DNA of 64,000 nucleotides from Mesostigma viride (lineage: Eukaryota; Streptophyta; Mesostigmatophyceae; Mesostigmatales; Mesostigmataceae): assembly GCA_009746045.1 (NCBI GenBank), contig RPFO01001930.1, positions 1-64,000 of the forward strand, in the 5' to 3' direction. Every line of letters begins with the position of its first letter. Positions within the stretch are counted from its first letter, which is position 1. The position numbers were made by a program, and so were the translations under genes. This document shows positions 1 to 9,310 of this stretch, piece by piece. A model generated the notes under the pieces. The model was not told where the DNA came from. It was given only the letters and a program-made list of their open reading frames with translations, and searched no databases.

Positions 1-40
1 GCCGGCCCGGGTCGAGAGGGGGAGGGGTCGGGAGCACCTC

Positions 41-550
41 TCAGCCAGAGGAACTACAGCTGCAGCGGAACCCAGGGCGGGGCCGGCCGCCGTGGCGGTC
101 AGCAGGGCTCGTGGCAGCCGAGGACAAGACCCGGGCGGGCGGGACGGCCCCACGGCCGGGAGGGGCGCTGGAGGAGGCAGCCAAGCCGGCGCGCGACCAC
201 GACCACGCACAGGGGAGGCAGGTGTCGGGGCAGGCGCGTGGGACTGGCGGCGCACGGACACGGGCGAGGGCCCCAGCGGGAGAACGCGCCAGGAGGCAAG
301 GGGGAAAGGACCGCGGCCCGGCAAAGGGGCAGGTGGCGGAGGTCGTGTGCAAGCTCGTGGCGATGCAAGCTTGATGGAAGACGTGGCCGCAAGCAGGGAG
401 GCGGCAGAGACCGTCACCAGGGCGAGGCAGGGTCCAAGCAGATGGGCAGGAGGGGCCGCTGGCAGTGACATCCACCAAGTGGGCCGGCCCGTTAGTGGGC
501 GGGCGCCGCGTCCCACCCCAGCTCCCAGCTCGGCAGTCGGGCGATCTCAT
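41..550 (-). pseudogene. Frameshifted RING-H2 finger fragment
   Basis: The frame holds the core of a RING-H2 zinc finger: a Cys at residue 49, then LPACGHVFHQACI (Cys-His-x2-His-x2-Cys order) and a Cys-Pro at residues 74-75. The final Cys-x-Cys-Arg half of the motif (PLCR) lies in the neighbouring frame at about 325, and the first Cys pair (CPIC-like) also lies in another frame at about 435. At least two single-base indels therefore interrupt what would be a full RING-H2. RING-H2 domains bind E2 ubiquitin-conjugating enzymes. The region probably belongs with the PHD finger frame upstream. It is incomplete at the left window edge. Confidence 0.5.
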
Positions 551-1261
551 CGGCGGAGAGAGACGGCGGCGCGCGGACCAGCAGGGTGCCAGACATGGGG
601 GATGCCCGCAAGCTCGAGCACATCGTGCAAGATGGCGGGCACGGCCGCACCCGCGCTCAGCTCAAGAACACGCCCCCCCCGCATCGTACAGAACCAGGTC
701 GCCGGCGTGCACGGTGACAGGAGCCCCGAAGTCAACGCGCAGGCGGGCGGCTTGCGCTGGGGTGACCGCCGTAGTCAAGCGCCCGTGGGCCTGCGCAACA
801 AGGCCGGCCGAGCCGGGCCCGGCAGAGGCAAGAAACGTGTGCAGCTGAGGGCGATCGAGCAAGGCGTGGTCGGTGGCCCCCCCAGCGAGATATGTCGCAC
901 GGGCGGCCTGCTGGGCCTGCACGGCAAGCCCTGTAGCAAAGAGCACCACCGCCTGCGCCACTTGAGCGTCCAGATTCAGGAGCCAATATTCTTGGCGCAC
1001 CGCGGGCAGGTGCCAAGGCAGGCGGCCGCCGGCATGGTAGTCCTCGAGGACAAACCCCCAAAGCGTGGAGGCAAGGACAGGGGGGGAGGCTGCCTGCAGC
1101 ATGTGCCGGACACGAACCACAAGGGCACTAAATTCAGGGGGCCGTGGAGCGTAGGAAACGCCGCGTGCAAGCCGACAGCGTCCAACAGCAAGGGGCAATA
1201 CAGCCAAGAGAACGTGGCGTGCCGGAGCGCGCTGACGCCCGCAATGTTGGTGGGGGGCCAA
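547..1261 (-). pseudogene. Middle part of the PHD/RING reading frame, unrecognised
   Basis: Two overlapping minus-strand frames (662-1261 and 547-735) look protein-like. The first is rich in Ala, Leu and Gln with regular hydrophobic spacing and ends in a stretch containing AGDLVLYDAGG; the second continues with LELSAGAAVPAILHDVLELAG and a few Arg before a stop. They appear to be consecutive parts of one ancestral frame separated by a single-base shift near 665-700. I recognise no domain. The position between a PHD finger (upstream in sense) and a RING-H2 finger (downstream) suggests the linker or a third domain of the same protein. GC content is very high, so long chance open frames on both strands are expected; the plus-strand frame over 92-1642 is one such shadow. 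Confidence 0.35.
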
Positions 1262-1875
1262 ACGGAGAAGTCGTGGGACCCAAGCGCGGCCGACCAGGGG
1301 CCCACCACAGGAGTCGCCGCAGGGTGTCCCACAGCCTCAGGGAGGAGAGCCGCCAGGGACCCCTCAAGCACAGGAGGACGCAGGTCAGTGGCCACCGCCG
1401 TGCTGGCCGGAGGTGGATCCCCAGAGCTAGGCGGGGCAGGGCCAGGGGACCCCGCGGAGGGGCCGGACGTGACGGCGCGGGGAGAGCGGGAGCACGGTGT
1501 GGAACCCTCCACGAGGGCCGCAAGGCCCAGGAGAGGGTCCAGCGAGGGGCTGCGGGAGGGGGCGCGGGCCGAATGGGATCCCGGGGTCGACACGGCCGCG
1601 CGTCGGGAGCCTAGGGACGGCCGAGGCGGGGCCACGCAATGAGGGCACGCCCAAGGACCCGGGGGAGGCAGCCGGAAGAGGGGCGGGACCAAGCAGCGCG
1701 TGTGCCAGCCGCATTGGCACGAATCACACACAAGGAGACGGGGGGCATCCTCACCACTGTGGCAGACCTCGCACACAAGCGAGAGTGGCACAGGGGCGCC
1801 ACGACGCCGTCGTCGTCCATATATGCAAACATTAAAATTTGACCCTGGCATTCGTGTCCATGACAGATAACACAC
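976..1875 (-). pseudogene. PHD-finger protein fragment, probably from a retroelement
   Basis: A 299-residue open frame contains a textbook C4HC3 PHD finger near its N-terminus: Cys35, Cys38, Cys50, Cys53, His58, Cys61, Cys77 and Cys80, with the usual Trp two residues before the last Cys pair. PHD fingers read histone tails. After residue ~90 the frame becomes Pro/Ser/Arg-rich low complexity, and downstream sequence of protein-like character sits in other frames, so the frame is probably broken by indels. The next minus-strand pieces are a protein-like segment (547-1261) and a RING-H2 finger (41-550); I read the three as parts of one decayed reading frame that runs off the left edge. PHD fingers do occur in retroelement proteins, and the surroundings are mobile DNA, but no reverse transcriptase is attached here. 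A decayed chromatin gene is the alternative. The PHD finger is certain; its owner is not. Confidence 0.6.
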
Positions 1876-3832
1876 TTTTTTTAGTTTCTATCATAAACCT
1901 GGGGTCAAATAATTACATTTAGTGCATGAATGGGCCCTGCCACCTGCCAGATCGACCTCAAAGCGCGAATTTGGCCAAAATGTGGGTTTTAGGACCATTA
2001 GGACCAATTATTGTCAACGCATGACCATGCTATCCACACGGTCCCTTGAGCATCTTACAAGCGCTAGGGGACCCTACGAGGCCTTGGGATGGCGGGGCAG
2101 CGTATAACAAGGCCATACCCTGCTGTGGCTGCCTCTATATATACGCGTGATTAACGGTGTCACAGATGGTGCAGGTAATGCAATATAGGGTTGCATCAGT
2201 GGTTGCTGAGGTTGCCCGGCTTGAACATGGCCCACCCCTTGCGGTAAACTTTCTCTAAGCATATGCCAAACCTTCTTTGACATCACGGACATGCTGGCCA
2301 CCACCCAGCGATGAAAAAACATTGCATTTGCATTGCAACTAACACATGAATGCAGCCAAATCAAGTTACAAAACAACGTTGTGCTAACATGCAACGCTTT
2401 GTGAGCGAATTCAGGGTGCATGTAACACGTAAACCATACTGTATATACTGTCTGAGAACACCCTGAACGACTGCAGGCCATAGGACCATGGTTTATAACT
2501 AACACATGAGTAAAACTGCTCTTACGCATGTGTGTTTTAGCTGCAGCGGACGACGAAGATAGAGACGTAAAAAATTGTATGACGTAAACCAACTATGTGT
2601 GACAGTTATGTGCACAGAGAGCGTCCCCTCTTTTTAGGCATAGCTGGCTGACTCAAAACACCACGACAGCGTTGCCAGTTACACTCATGATCTAGGACAA
2701 CCCGGCACTTACCTGCTACTTACGTCGCCTCATTCCAGATGGTTGCAAAAAAGTCGCTGAAATCCGCAGCGAGGTCAGCTTTCCGAGAGCTGAGCGCACC
2801 AAAGCTGGCCAACCGGTTCGACAATGATATAAACCACGCTTGTGCTGCGTTCTAGGTCCAAGAAATACCGAAAGTGAAGACCTATAAGGTGCGCTCGCTG
2901 CCCAGCCTGAACGTCCCTAAAACATGGTCGACAATGGAAATCGGGCAAGAATATCACGGCCCAGGCGCTCCCATGTCAAATACTCCGTTTATAAACTCCA
3001 GACTATAATCAAAATCGTCCACAAAAATTTCCTGGCTTGATTCGCACCACCATTGCTAATACACTAACATGTTTGTGCCAAAATCGACCCTCCGCGAGCA
3101 GGCGATCTGCGACCCATTTGTGTTGTGCCGCTGTGATACAGCGCTACACATAAAAACTTGCGCAGAGAATATACACAGCCTTTAAGCATAACTAACAACC
3201 TTTCGTTTTTGCTACTGGGCGCCCGAAATGATAAACGCACGTGAAAACGCCGGCCACGATTGTCAGGTCGCCATATCCACCTCACTTCATTCCCGCACCC
3301 ACTTTTTCGCTCCAAAATCGGTTATATTTTTGGTCGAGGTACCTACTTTCCCGCCATTATACCCGGTACCCGGGTACGGAATCCGGGTATACCATGTGCC
3401 GGTACCACGGGTCGGGTACATCATGCCGGGTACGGTCCACATGGGGTACGGTCCATATAGTGACCCCCCCCCCGGTACCTCGGTTATAGTGACCACTAGG
3501 ACGATTTAGGACAAAGTCCTAAATTTAGGACCGTGGGATGATTAACACCATGGCCACCTCGTGGCTCGATCGTGGCAGCCTTGTAAAAGTGTATGGGCCG
3601 GTACTACTTTGCGTCAGCCTACCTATGAAGTGCCTATAAGCTATGCATCAGCCTTCCTATGAAGTGAGCCTACCTATGGTATTGCATGGTTACATATTGC
3701 ACCCACAGTGTTGTGCCCTGGCACCATGCTGTGGAGAGAGCGCTCTGTGGCCTGCCCAGTGCCCACTTGCGGCAGTGAGAGAAATTAAGCTAGGCCGCCC
3801 TCCCCCCTTCTCGTTGTGTATATATTCATCTA
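1876..3832. other. Intergenic stretch without a recognisable gene
   Basis: Base composition drops sharply from the GC-rich block on the left. Open frames are short, overlap on both strands and show no domain or codon bias. Between about 3590 and 3670 short direct repeats built on 'cctatgaagtg' occur. I see no RNA gene. The GGTAC-rich cluster at 3340-3545 is listed separately. Confidence 0.5.
3340..3545. repeat. Cluster of GGTAC/GGGTAC short repeats and small palindromes
   Basis: The motif GGTAC or GGGTACGG recurs about ten times in both orientations over ~130 bp (from gaggtacctac to cccggtacctcgg), followed by a run of C and by taggacaaagtccta, a small perfect palindrome. Dense inverted short repeats of this type are common at the ends of DNA transposons, but I found no partner end in the window. 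Confidence 0.4.
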
Positions 3833-4654
3833 GATGGCGCTGCCTTCTATTCCCCCAACCACCGGCCTGACATCGTGGTGCTGGACTTTGAGGGGGGTGG
3901 CCGGCATCTGCTTATTGACGTTTCGGTGGCGCGGCCCTTGGCTCTTAGCCACGTGGCTGGGGCGTCCCTCACGGCAGGTTACACGGCGGACCGGGCGGAG
4001 GCGCCAAGCTCCTGGCCTACGGCGACGTCGGGCACCATCGTGTGGTGCCCTTTGTCCTGGAGGAGTTTAATTGGAGCCATGGGGCCCCTGACCTCCGCCT
4101 TAACTTCAAGAAGCGCTTGTTGCCGGCTCCGGGAGGACCGGCTGGACCTGGAGGGCCAGCGGGCCCCATGGTCGGCGCGGACCTGGACGTCATATTGGCG
4201 TCAGCGGAAGACCGCTGTCCGGGTCATGCTGTACAAGGGCAAGGGGTCCGCCGCGGATACCGGCAACTACCGCGGCGTATGCCTCCAAGCTGCGTGCTGA
4301 AAGTCTTCATGCGTCTCCTGCTGAACCGCATGCGCGCCAGCCTCGATCCCCACCTAGGTGAGTCCCAGATGGGCTTCCGTGTTGGTCGCAATTGTGTTAT
4401 GGTCACTATTACCGCGCGCCGCCTGATCGAGGAAGTGGGCCGCCTGGCCCCGGCCTCTTGCCATTGCTATTGATCTTCGTGGATTACACCAAGGCATTCG
4501 ATACGGTTATATGGGACGCCCTGTGGGTGGTCCTTCACCTGTTCCGTGTCCCATCGTACATCGTTGAGATCATCCGCCAGTTCTATGAAGGGTCCCAAGC
4601 CCAGGTCCGTACCGCCGACGGCGTCACTCCGGCGTTTCCCCTGCACACCGGGGT
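3833..4654 (+). pseudogene. LINE3 5' segment: nuclease-like domain and reverse transcriptase N-half
   Basis: Two parts are visible. At 3860-4085, split over two frames, is a stretch with RPDIVV, fifteen residues later IDVSV, then AE..KLLAYG and VVPFVLEEF; this RPD-x(n)-D pattern resembles the restriction-like endonuclease domain of some non-LTR elements. At 4225-4654, again in shifting frames, come reverse-transcriptase blocks: YKGKGSAADTGNYRGVC, LGESQMGFRVGRN and FVDYTKAFDTVIWDAL. The frame stops inside the block 'LHTGV' because the Copia-like element begins at 4655; the continuation WQGCVLSPYI resumes at 11600. Several frameshifts make this a dead copy. The nuclease-like part may be the 3' end of another copy joined head-on, since such domains usually follow the reverse transcriptase. 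Confidence 0.65.
4650..4654. repeat. Left target-site duplication (GGGGT) of the Copia-like element
   Basis: GGGGT here and at 11595-11599 flank the LTR element. Deleting everything between them, with one copy, restores an uninterrupted reverse-transcriptase frame of LINE3 (LHTG then VWQGCVLSP), which is strong proof of the insertion site. Confidence 0.9.
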
Positions 4655-5785
4655 AGTTGAGTAACTCTAGAGCCCTAGGATCTGGCTCTAAGTTCCCCAT
4701 GTCCGTCCGCACGCCTTCCGCTAGCGTCCGCTAAGCCGCCGGCTATAATCCGGCGGTCCGATGCGGTCGACCGGTCTAAGGGCGGCGCCTAGGGCCGGCG
4801 CCACCTAGGCCCCAGTCCGGGGCCTTATCCGGGTCGGTACGGACAGCTAGCTTGTCCCACGGTTACGGCTAACCGGATAGGGTTTGCTGGATAAGACATA
4901 AACCAGTGGTGGGCCAGCTCCGACAGCAGTTCTCTGTGTTCACCTTATCCCAAGCTCAACGTGACCGACCGCCACATCAAGTTTCGTTTAAGTGGCCAGC
5001 CGGAGCGGCTGCTTAGGTTTTAGCGGACAAGTGTTCGAAGCGCGTCATTGGTGAATTACTTGGGAACTTGGGTTTCCCCGCGAAACTCCAACCGCACGTT
5101 CAGATTTCCAAATCTCAAGTAAAGTTCGGCGCAACTTTCTGAACGGGGGCAGTTGACGAGCAGCATTCCTCCGGACGAATGAATTGCGTTCCATACTTGC
5201 GCAAAATTTTGAAAGGTAGCTTGCGTGCAGCCCTACTAAAATTTGCGCGGACGTTCAGATTTCCAAATCTCGGGTAAATTTCGGCGGAACTTTCTGAACG
5301 GGGGTAGTTGGCGGGCAGCGTTCCTCCAGACGAATGAAATGCGTTCCATACTAGCGCAAAATTTTGAAAGGTAGCTTGCGTGCAGCCCTACTAAAATTTG
5401 CGCGAAGTGTGGGACTGAAAATTCGTAACGGAAACTTTTTGGTAGTTGCCGTCACTTCCTCTTGTGCAAACGTGTGGGAGTGAAAATTCGTAACGGAAAC
5501 TTTTTGGTAGTTGCCGTCACTTCATTTTGCGCGAGTGTTGGGCTGAAAATTCGTAACGGAAACTTTTTGGTAGTTGGCGTCACTTCCTTTGGTTCGACTG
5601 AAAATTCGCTGAAATTCGCTGAATTCGTACCGTAGCCTAATTTTTAGTACCTCGAAGTGACGGGGCACCTAAAAATTTGCCCACAAGTACACTTGGCAGC
5701 GCGCTCACTGGGAAAAATTGTACAGCCGCTCCGGCGGGCCACTTGAACGAATTGTAATGATAGCTGAGCCGGTCGGGCTTTAACT
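4655..5785 (+). repeat. 5' LTR, interrupted by a 786-bp insertion
   Basis: 4655-4974 plus 5761-5785 together equal the 345-bp 3' LTR. The LTR starts AGTTGAGTAACTCTAG and ends GGTCGGGCTTTAACT. The split falls between ..GACCGACCGCCA and TAGCTGAGCC.., a junction that is continuous in the 3' LTR at about 11570. No confident TATA box was identified. Confidence 0.88.
4975..5760. mobile_element. 786-bp non-coding insertion with subterminal inverted repeats in the 5' LTR
   Basis: The segment is absent from the 3' LTR. Near its ends lie inverted copies of AAGTGGCC.GCCGGAGCGGCTG (left about 4989-5012, right about 5721-5746 in reverse). Inside are two copies of a ~125-bp unit (CGTTCAGATTTCCAAATCTC.. 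to ..ACTAAAATTTGCGC) and three copies of a ~55-bp unit containing ACTGAAAATTCGTAACGG. It has no coding capacity. The empty site reads CCA|TAG, so there is no target duplication longer than one base. That suits a Helitron-like non-autonomous element (A^T insertion) better than a cut-and-paste MITE, but the canonical TC start and CTRR end are not clean. Class left open. Confidence 0.6.
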
Positions 5786-5797
5786 TGTATTCATAAA
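5786..5797 (+). promoter_or_regulatory. Primer-site position, complementary to 10895-10906
   Basis: TGTATTCATAAA directly follows the last base of the 5' LTR, where the primer-binding site belongs. It does not start with TGG, as a site for the 3' CCA end of a full tRNA would. It is the exact reverse complement of TTTATGAATACA at 10895-10906, 27 bp after the pol stop. Confidence 0.5.
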
Positions 5798-5804
5798 AAT
5801 CCCG

Positions 5805-6990
5805 ATGGCTTCCGGTACACGGAGCCGCACGGGCGAACACACAGATACGCCAAGTGGCGAGGCCGCAGGGACCGTCCTGCCACGCTTTAGTGCGGACGAG
5901 GCCACGAGGTTGATGCAAACCCTCGTGGCGCAACCGAACTGGCCAAGCAGTTCAAGCATCTGATGCTTGCTGCTGACGATGCACTAAATCGCGGCCCTCT
6001 CAAGCAAACGGAGGTGCCCGCTGATCTACCGGCCGACTATACGGCGGACGACGCAGCAGATTTTCTAGCTGCTCTCAAGCGTCTGCGCGATGGACGCGCA
6101 GACAAAGATTCGGAGCTGATTGGCAAGTTCCGTGCAGTATTCTGCAGTACAACAAAGCACCCAAACATTGCCAATCTAGTTCGCATTGCGGACGACAACA
6201 AACAAACCTGGGAAGTTTTTTACAACGGTCTAGATGCCCACTTGTCGCGGTCTAAGGAAGAGGCCGACGAGCAAGCCTTCAACGACTTCGAGGGCTATGC
6301 AGTTAATAAGGCAAATTTGCCCGGGGCTGCACGTGATTTCCAGGTCTTCGTGCACAAGCACAAGCTGCTAGATACTCTCAAGCCCATTTTCCTGTGCAAT
6401 CGATTTCTCAAGAAATGCGACCTGTCGTCGGATGTGCATCTGACCATAGCGACGGAACTCAAAAAGAAGAGTGCCGTCAGTTTCGACGAGGGCATGCTGT
6501 ATTTGATTCATGCTTCAAGAGTGCGCAGTCCAAGCCGGCTGCCTCGGCTGCTCTGCCATCCCTGCGCAAGGTGGATGCCGGCGCGTCTTCTTCTTCAGGC
6601 GCAGAGGCTCCAATTACGCGGTCGGAGCTTACGGCCATCCTGAAAAAGGTCGTCGGCCACGGCAACAACGGGGGCCAGCGAGGGCGCAAGCGCGGGCATG
6701 GTGGCGACGCCAAGCAGGGTGATAATCCCCCGGCCAAGCGGCAGCAGGGGGCGTCTACTGACCGCAAGCAACGCTGTGAGCGCTGCTTCGGACGTCGCCA
6801 TGTCCGGGATGACTGCCGAGTTCGCCCGGACCTGGAGCTCGAGGACAACCTTTGCCGCAAGTGCCACGACGTTCTGCGTGGTCACAGCGTGGAGGCGTGC
6901 AAGGCCAAGCGCATCGTCGTCCACGGCACACGCGAGGAGTGGGCAGAGCGACGGGCAGCACGAAAGTCAGGTGAGAGCACGCTCGATACC
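5805..6990 (+). pseudogene. Copia-like gag with two zinc knuckles, frameshifted
   Basis: The likely start is ATG at 5805 (MASGTRSRTG), twenty bases after the LTR; the frame shifts near 5935 into the frame that runs on from 5963, then again near 6505. The middle is acidic and helical, as in capsid proteins. Around 6775-6900 come two CCHC-type zinc knuckles: CERCFGRRHVRDDC, which fits C-x2-C-x4-H-x4-C exactly, and CRKCHDVLRGHSVEAC, with a longer x6 spacing. Before them is a basic Gly/Arg/Lys-rich linker suited to binding RNA. The product would form the particle that packages element RNA. As written the frame is interrupted twice. Confidence 0.7.
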
Positions 6991-8584
6991 CCTTCTTTTG
7001 CTCAATGCGTCACGCTGAACCGGGCCGTCGTAGAGCCTGACGTCGTTCCTAAAAGCAACGTGACTGCATCCTCTGTCTCATTCCGTGATGTGCTCACGCA
7101 ATCCGTTGATGCTGCTCTGGCTCTGTCGCGCCAGGATCACGTGCTTCCTGAGCACGGGTCTACAATGCGTGACCTAAGCAATGTGGTGTCTTCTAGGTCG
7201 GGTGTGTACAACGCCGAGCGACCAAGCACTACTGCAGCACCCCAGCTAGATACTGGGGCGGTTGGGCCTATGAGGAATGTTGTGACAGTGCAAGAGAATG
7301 CTGGGCGGGCAGATGTTCTCGGTACACACCACCCTAGTGTGGATCTTCACATTGGCAAGGTGCTCACACGGGCGGCCTTTCGTGCAGCCTCTGAAGCTGC
7401 CCAGTTAGCCAATGTCACTACCCCAGTAGTCACCCCACCTGTTGAGAATCCTGACAATGCCACTGCACCTCAGGCTGTCACCCTGAAACTGTTAGCATAC
7501 CAGATGCACCGTGCATACGGGCATGAGGCCCAAGCCGAGGTAGAGGGGGCACACATGTTGGGGGCACCTTTATACAACGAGCTGAAGAATGTGCGTGCTC
7601 AGTGTCCTGCCTGCATCAAGATCAGGAAGAAGTCGCGTAGGCGGCATGCCAAGACTCCACCCTTGGAGCGAGGGTACCTTGTGGGGGATGTCATGCACAT
7701 GGAAGGGGGGGACACCTATTTCATAGTCAAGGATAGGTTCAGCAAGGCCACCTACATTGAGCCGCTGCCCACATGTTGAGGCTGACCTGCACAGGGCTAT
7801 CAAGATCAGCCTGGCTTTCTTTCATCCCGTAGTGGAGCTCATGCTAGACCAGCAGTTCCGCTGTGTGCAAGGTTTGCCGGGGATGGAGGCCGTGGTCATC
7901 GTGGGGCGTGAGGATCACGGCAATATGGGCATGATAGATCGCACTGTAAGCTATGTCAAGACTGTGGCAGCCAAGCGACAGGATAACCCACATGGCAAAT
8001 CCTACGCGGTCAAGACGGCGTGGTGCAAGGAGCTCATGCATGTGTGCAACCATAGGCACGTGCTTGATGTCAAGGGCTTTGGGCTAGTCACGCCTCGGGG
8101 GCTGTCAGCGGGCACCTACTCACCCGAGGTAGTAGAGGCATACCAACAGCATCTACAGGATACCGCCGCCAAGCTGCGGCTCAAGGATGCCACGCTGCCT
8201 GATTTGTCTAGCGCTTTTGAGGTCGGGCAGTTGGTCATGTTCCACAAGGAGAGCTCGCCCAGCGGCAAACGGGGCACCATGCAGGGGCCTGGGGCCATCA
8301 CAAAGTTAGACTGGCCGCTGCGGGTCATAGACATAGAGTGGAATGATCGGGTGTATAGGGTACCATGGGCATCGGTGGCAGGCTATAAGCAAGGGGATAG
8401 CATGGAGAGTGAGCTGGCAGCCAACAGGGCACTGGGGTGGGTAGTGAAGGATAATGCGCCTGTCGTAGCATCTGAGGTGGTACCCCACGGGTCGCTCCCA
8501 GGGGCAGACACAGCTACACCCCCCCCTCCCCTGGGCCCCAATATGACCCCGTGGATGGGTGGGATGAGGATGGGGTGGGTTTGA
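6991..8584 (+). pseudogene. Copia-like integrase region, frameshifted
   Basis: After a Ser/Thr/Val-rich spacer comes the HHCC zinc-binding motif at about 7500-7630 (MHRAYGH then CPAC). The catalytic core follows: a first Asp in GDVMHMEGG, the LDQQFRCVQGL block in the position of the second Asp, and HGNMGMIDRTVSYVK in the position where a catalytic Glu is expected but Asp stands. The frame changes at about 7770 (stop just after EPLPTC) and near 8540. Integrase would insert the cDNA; the 5-bp TSD at the ends of this copy is the expected outcome. The Glu-to-Asp change and the shifts suggest this copy is not autonomous. Confidence 0.7.
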
Positions 8585-9310
8585 CGGGACCTAGTGCACG
8601 TAGTGACTCACCTCCTGTGCTAGCCACGGATAATGTGGGAGGCCCGCCTAGCGTGGCCTCGCCGGAGGGTCAGGGTCCTGCCCATGCGCCTCGCCCACCT
8701 AGGGACCTGGCTTCAACGGTCACGGCCTTGTGGCGTGCTCAGGCGCTTAAAGCGAAAGCTGCATCAGGGGTGGCTCAGGTCAAAACTCTCTCACAGGGGG
8801 TCAGGCCGGTTAAGTCAGCCTTGTTTCCTACGTGTAGACCGTGGCAGCTGGTGGCTGTGGACACGCAAGCATCCGTGTCTATTATCTCTCGTCGGGCAGC
8901 CACCCTGTATCCAGTGCTAGAGTCGCCGTACAAATCGGTGACCGACTTTGCAGGCACTTCGGCATATCAAGTTACCGGGATGGTGGTGCTGCCGGTGTTG
9001 GGCATTGACACGCCGTTTCACGTCGTGGATGGCTACGAGGATGTGGCCTTGCTGGGCGAACCTTTCGTATCATACCCGGGGTTCTCAGTGTCCGCTGACT
9101 TGCTGTCAGTCGCGGGGGTGGGCAGCATCCCGCTTCGCGAGTACCACGCTCCATTGGGGGTGGTGGTCGGGCAGCCCGGCGTCGTGCGGCGCTTACCGAT
9201 GGCGGCGTTTTCCACACCGCCGCTCGTCCAGTCCATCATTCAGCCTCAGGATTGGCACCCGCGCAGCTTCGGCCTCCACTCACACTCACTGGCGGCGGAT
9301 AGCCCTGTGA
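8585..9310 (+). pseudogene. Aspartic-protease-like domain between integrase and reverse transcriptase
   Basis: Within one open frame (8551-9609) lies VAVDTQASVSIIS at about 8851, the retropepsin active-site pattern (hydrophobic-D-T/S-G-A/S-x-x-S) with Gln in place of Gly. About 62 residues later comes VALLGEP at 9042, matching the second conserved block (hydrophobic-LG-x-x). In between are the alternating hydrophobic strands typical of retropepsins (TGMVVLPVLG). Copia elements normally place protease before integrase. No comparable motif exists upstream: LDTGAV at about 7247 has the triad but no following protease strands. The missing Gly may mean the domain is dead or degenerate. Confidence 0.55.

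Noticed and set aside
92-1642. 516-codon plus-strand frame in the GC-rich left end
   Set aside because: It lies opposite the PHD/RING frames, is low-complexity Arg/Gly/Ala and has no domain.
7243-7290. LDTGAV as the protease active site of the Copia-like element
   Set aside because: The triad is present, but the following protease strands and the second conserved block at proper spacing are absent; the 8851 region fits much better.
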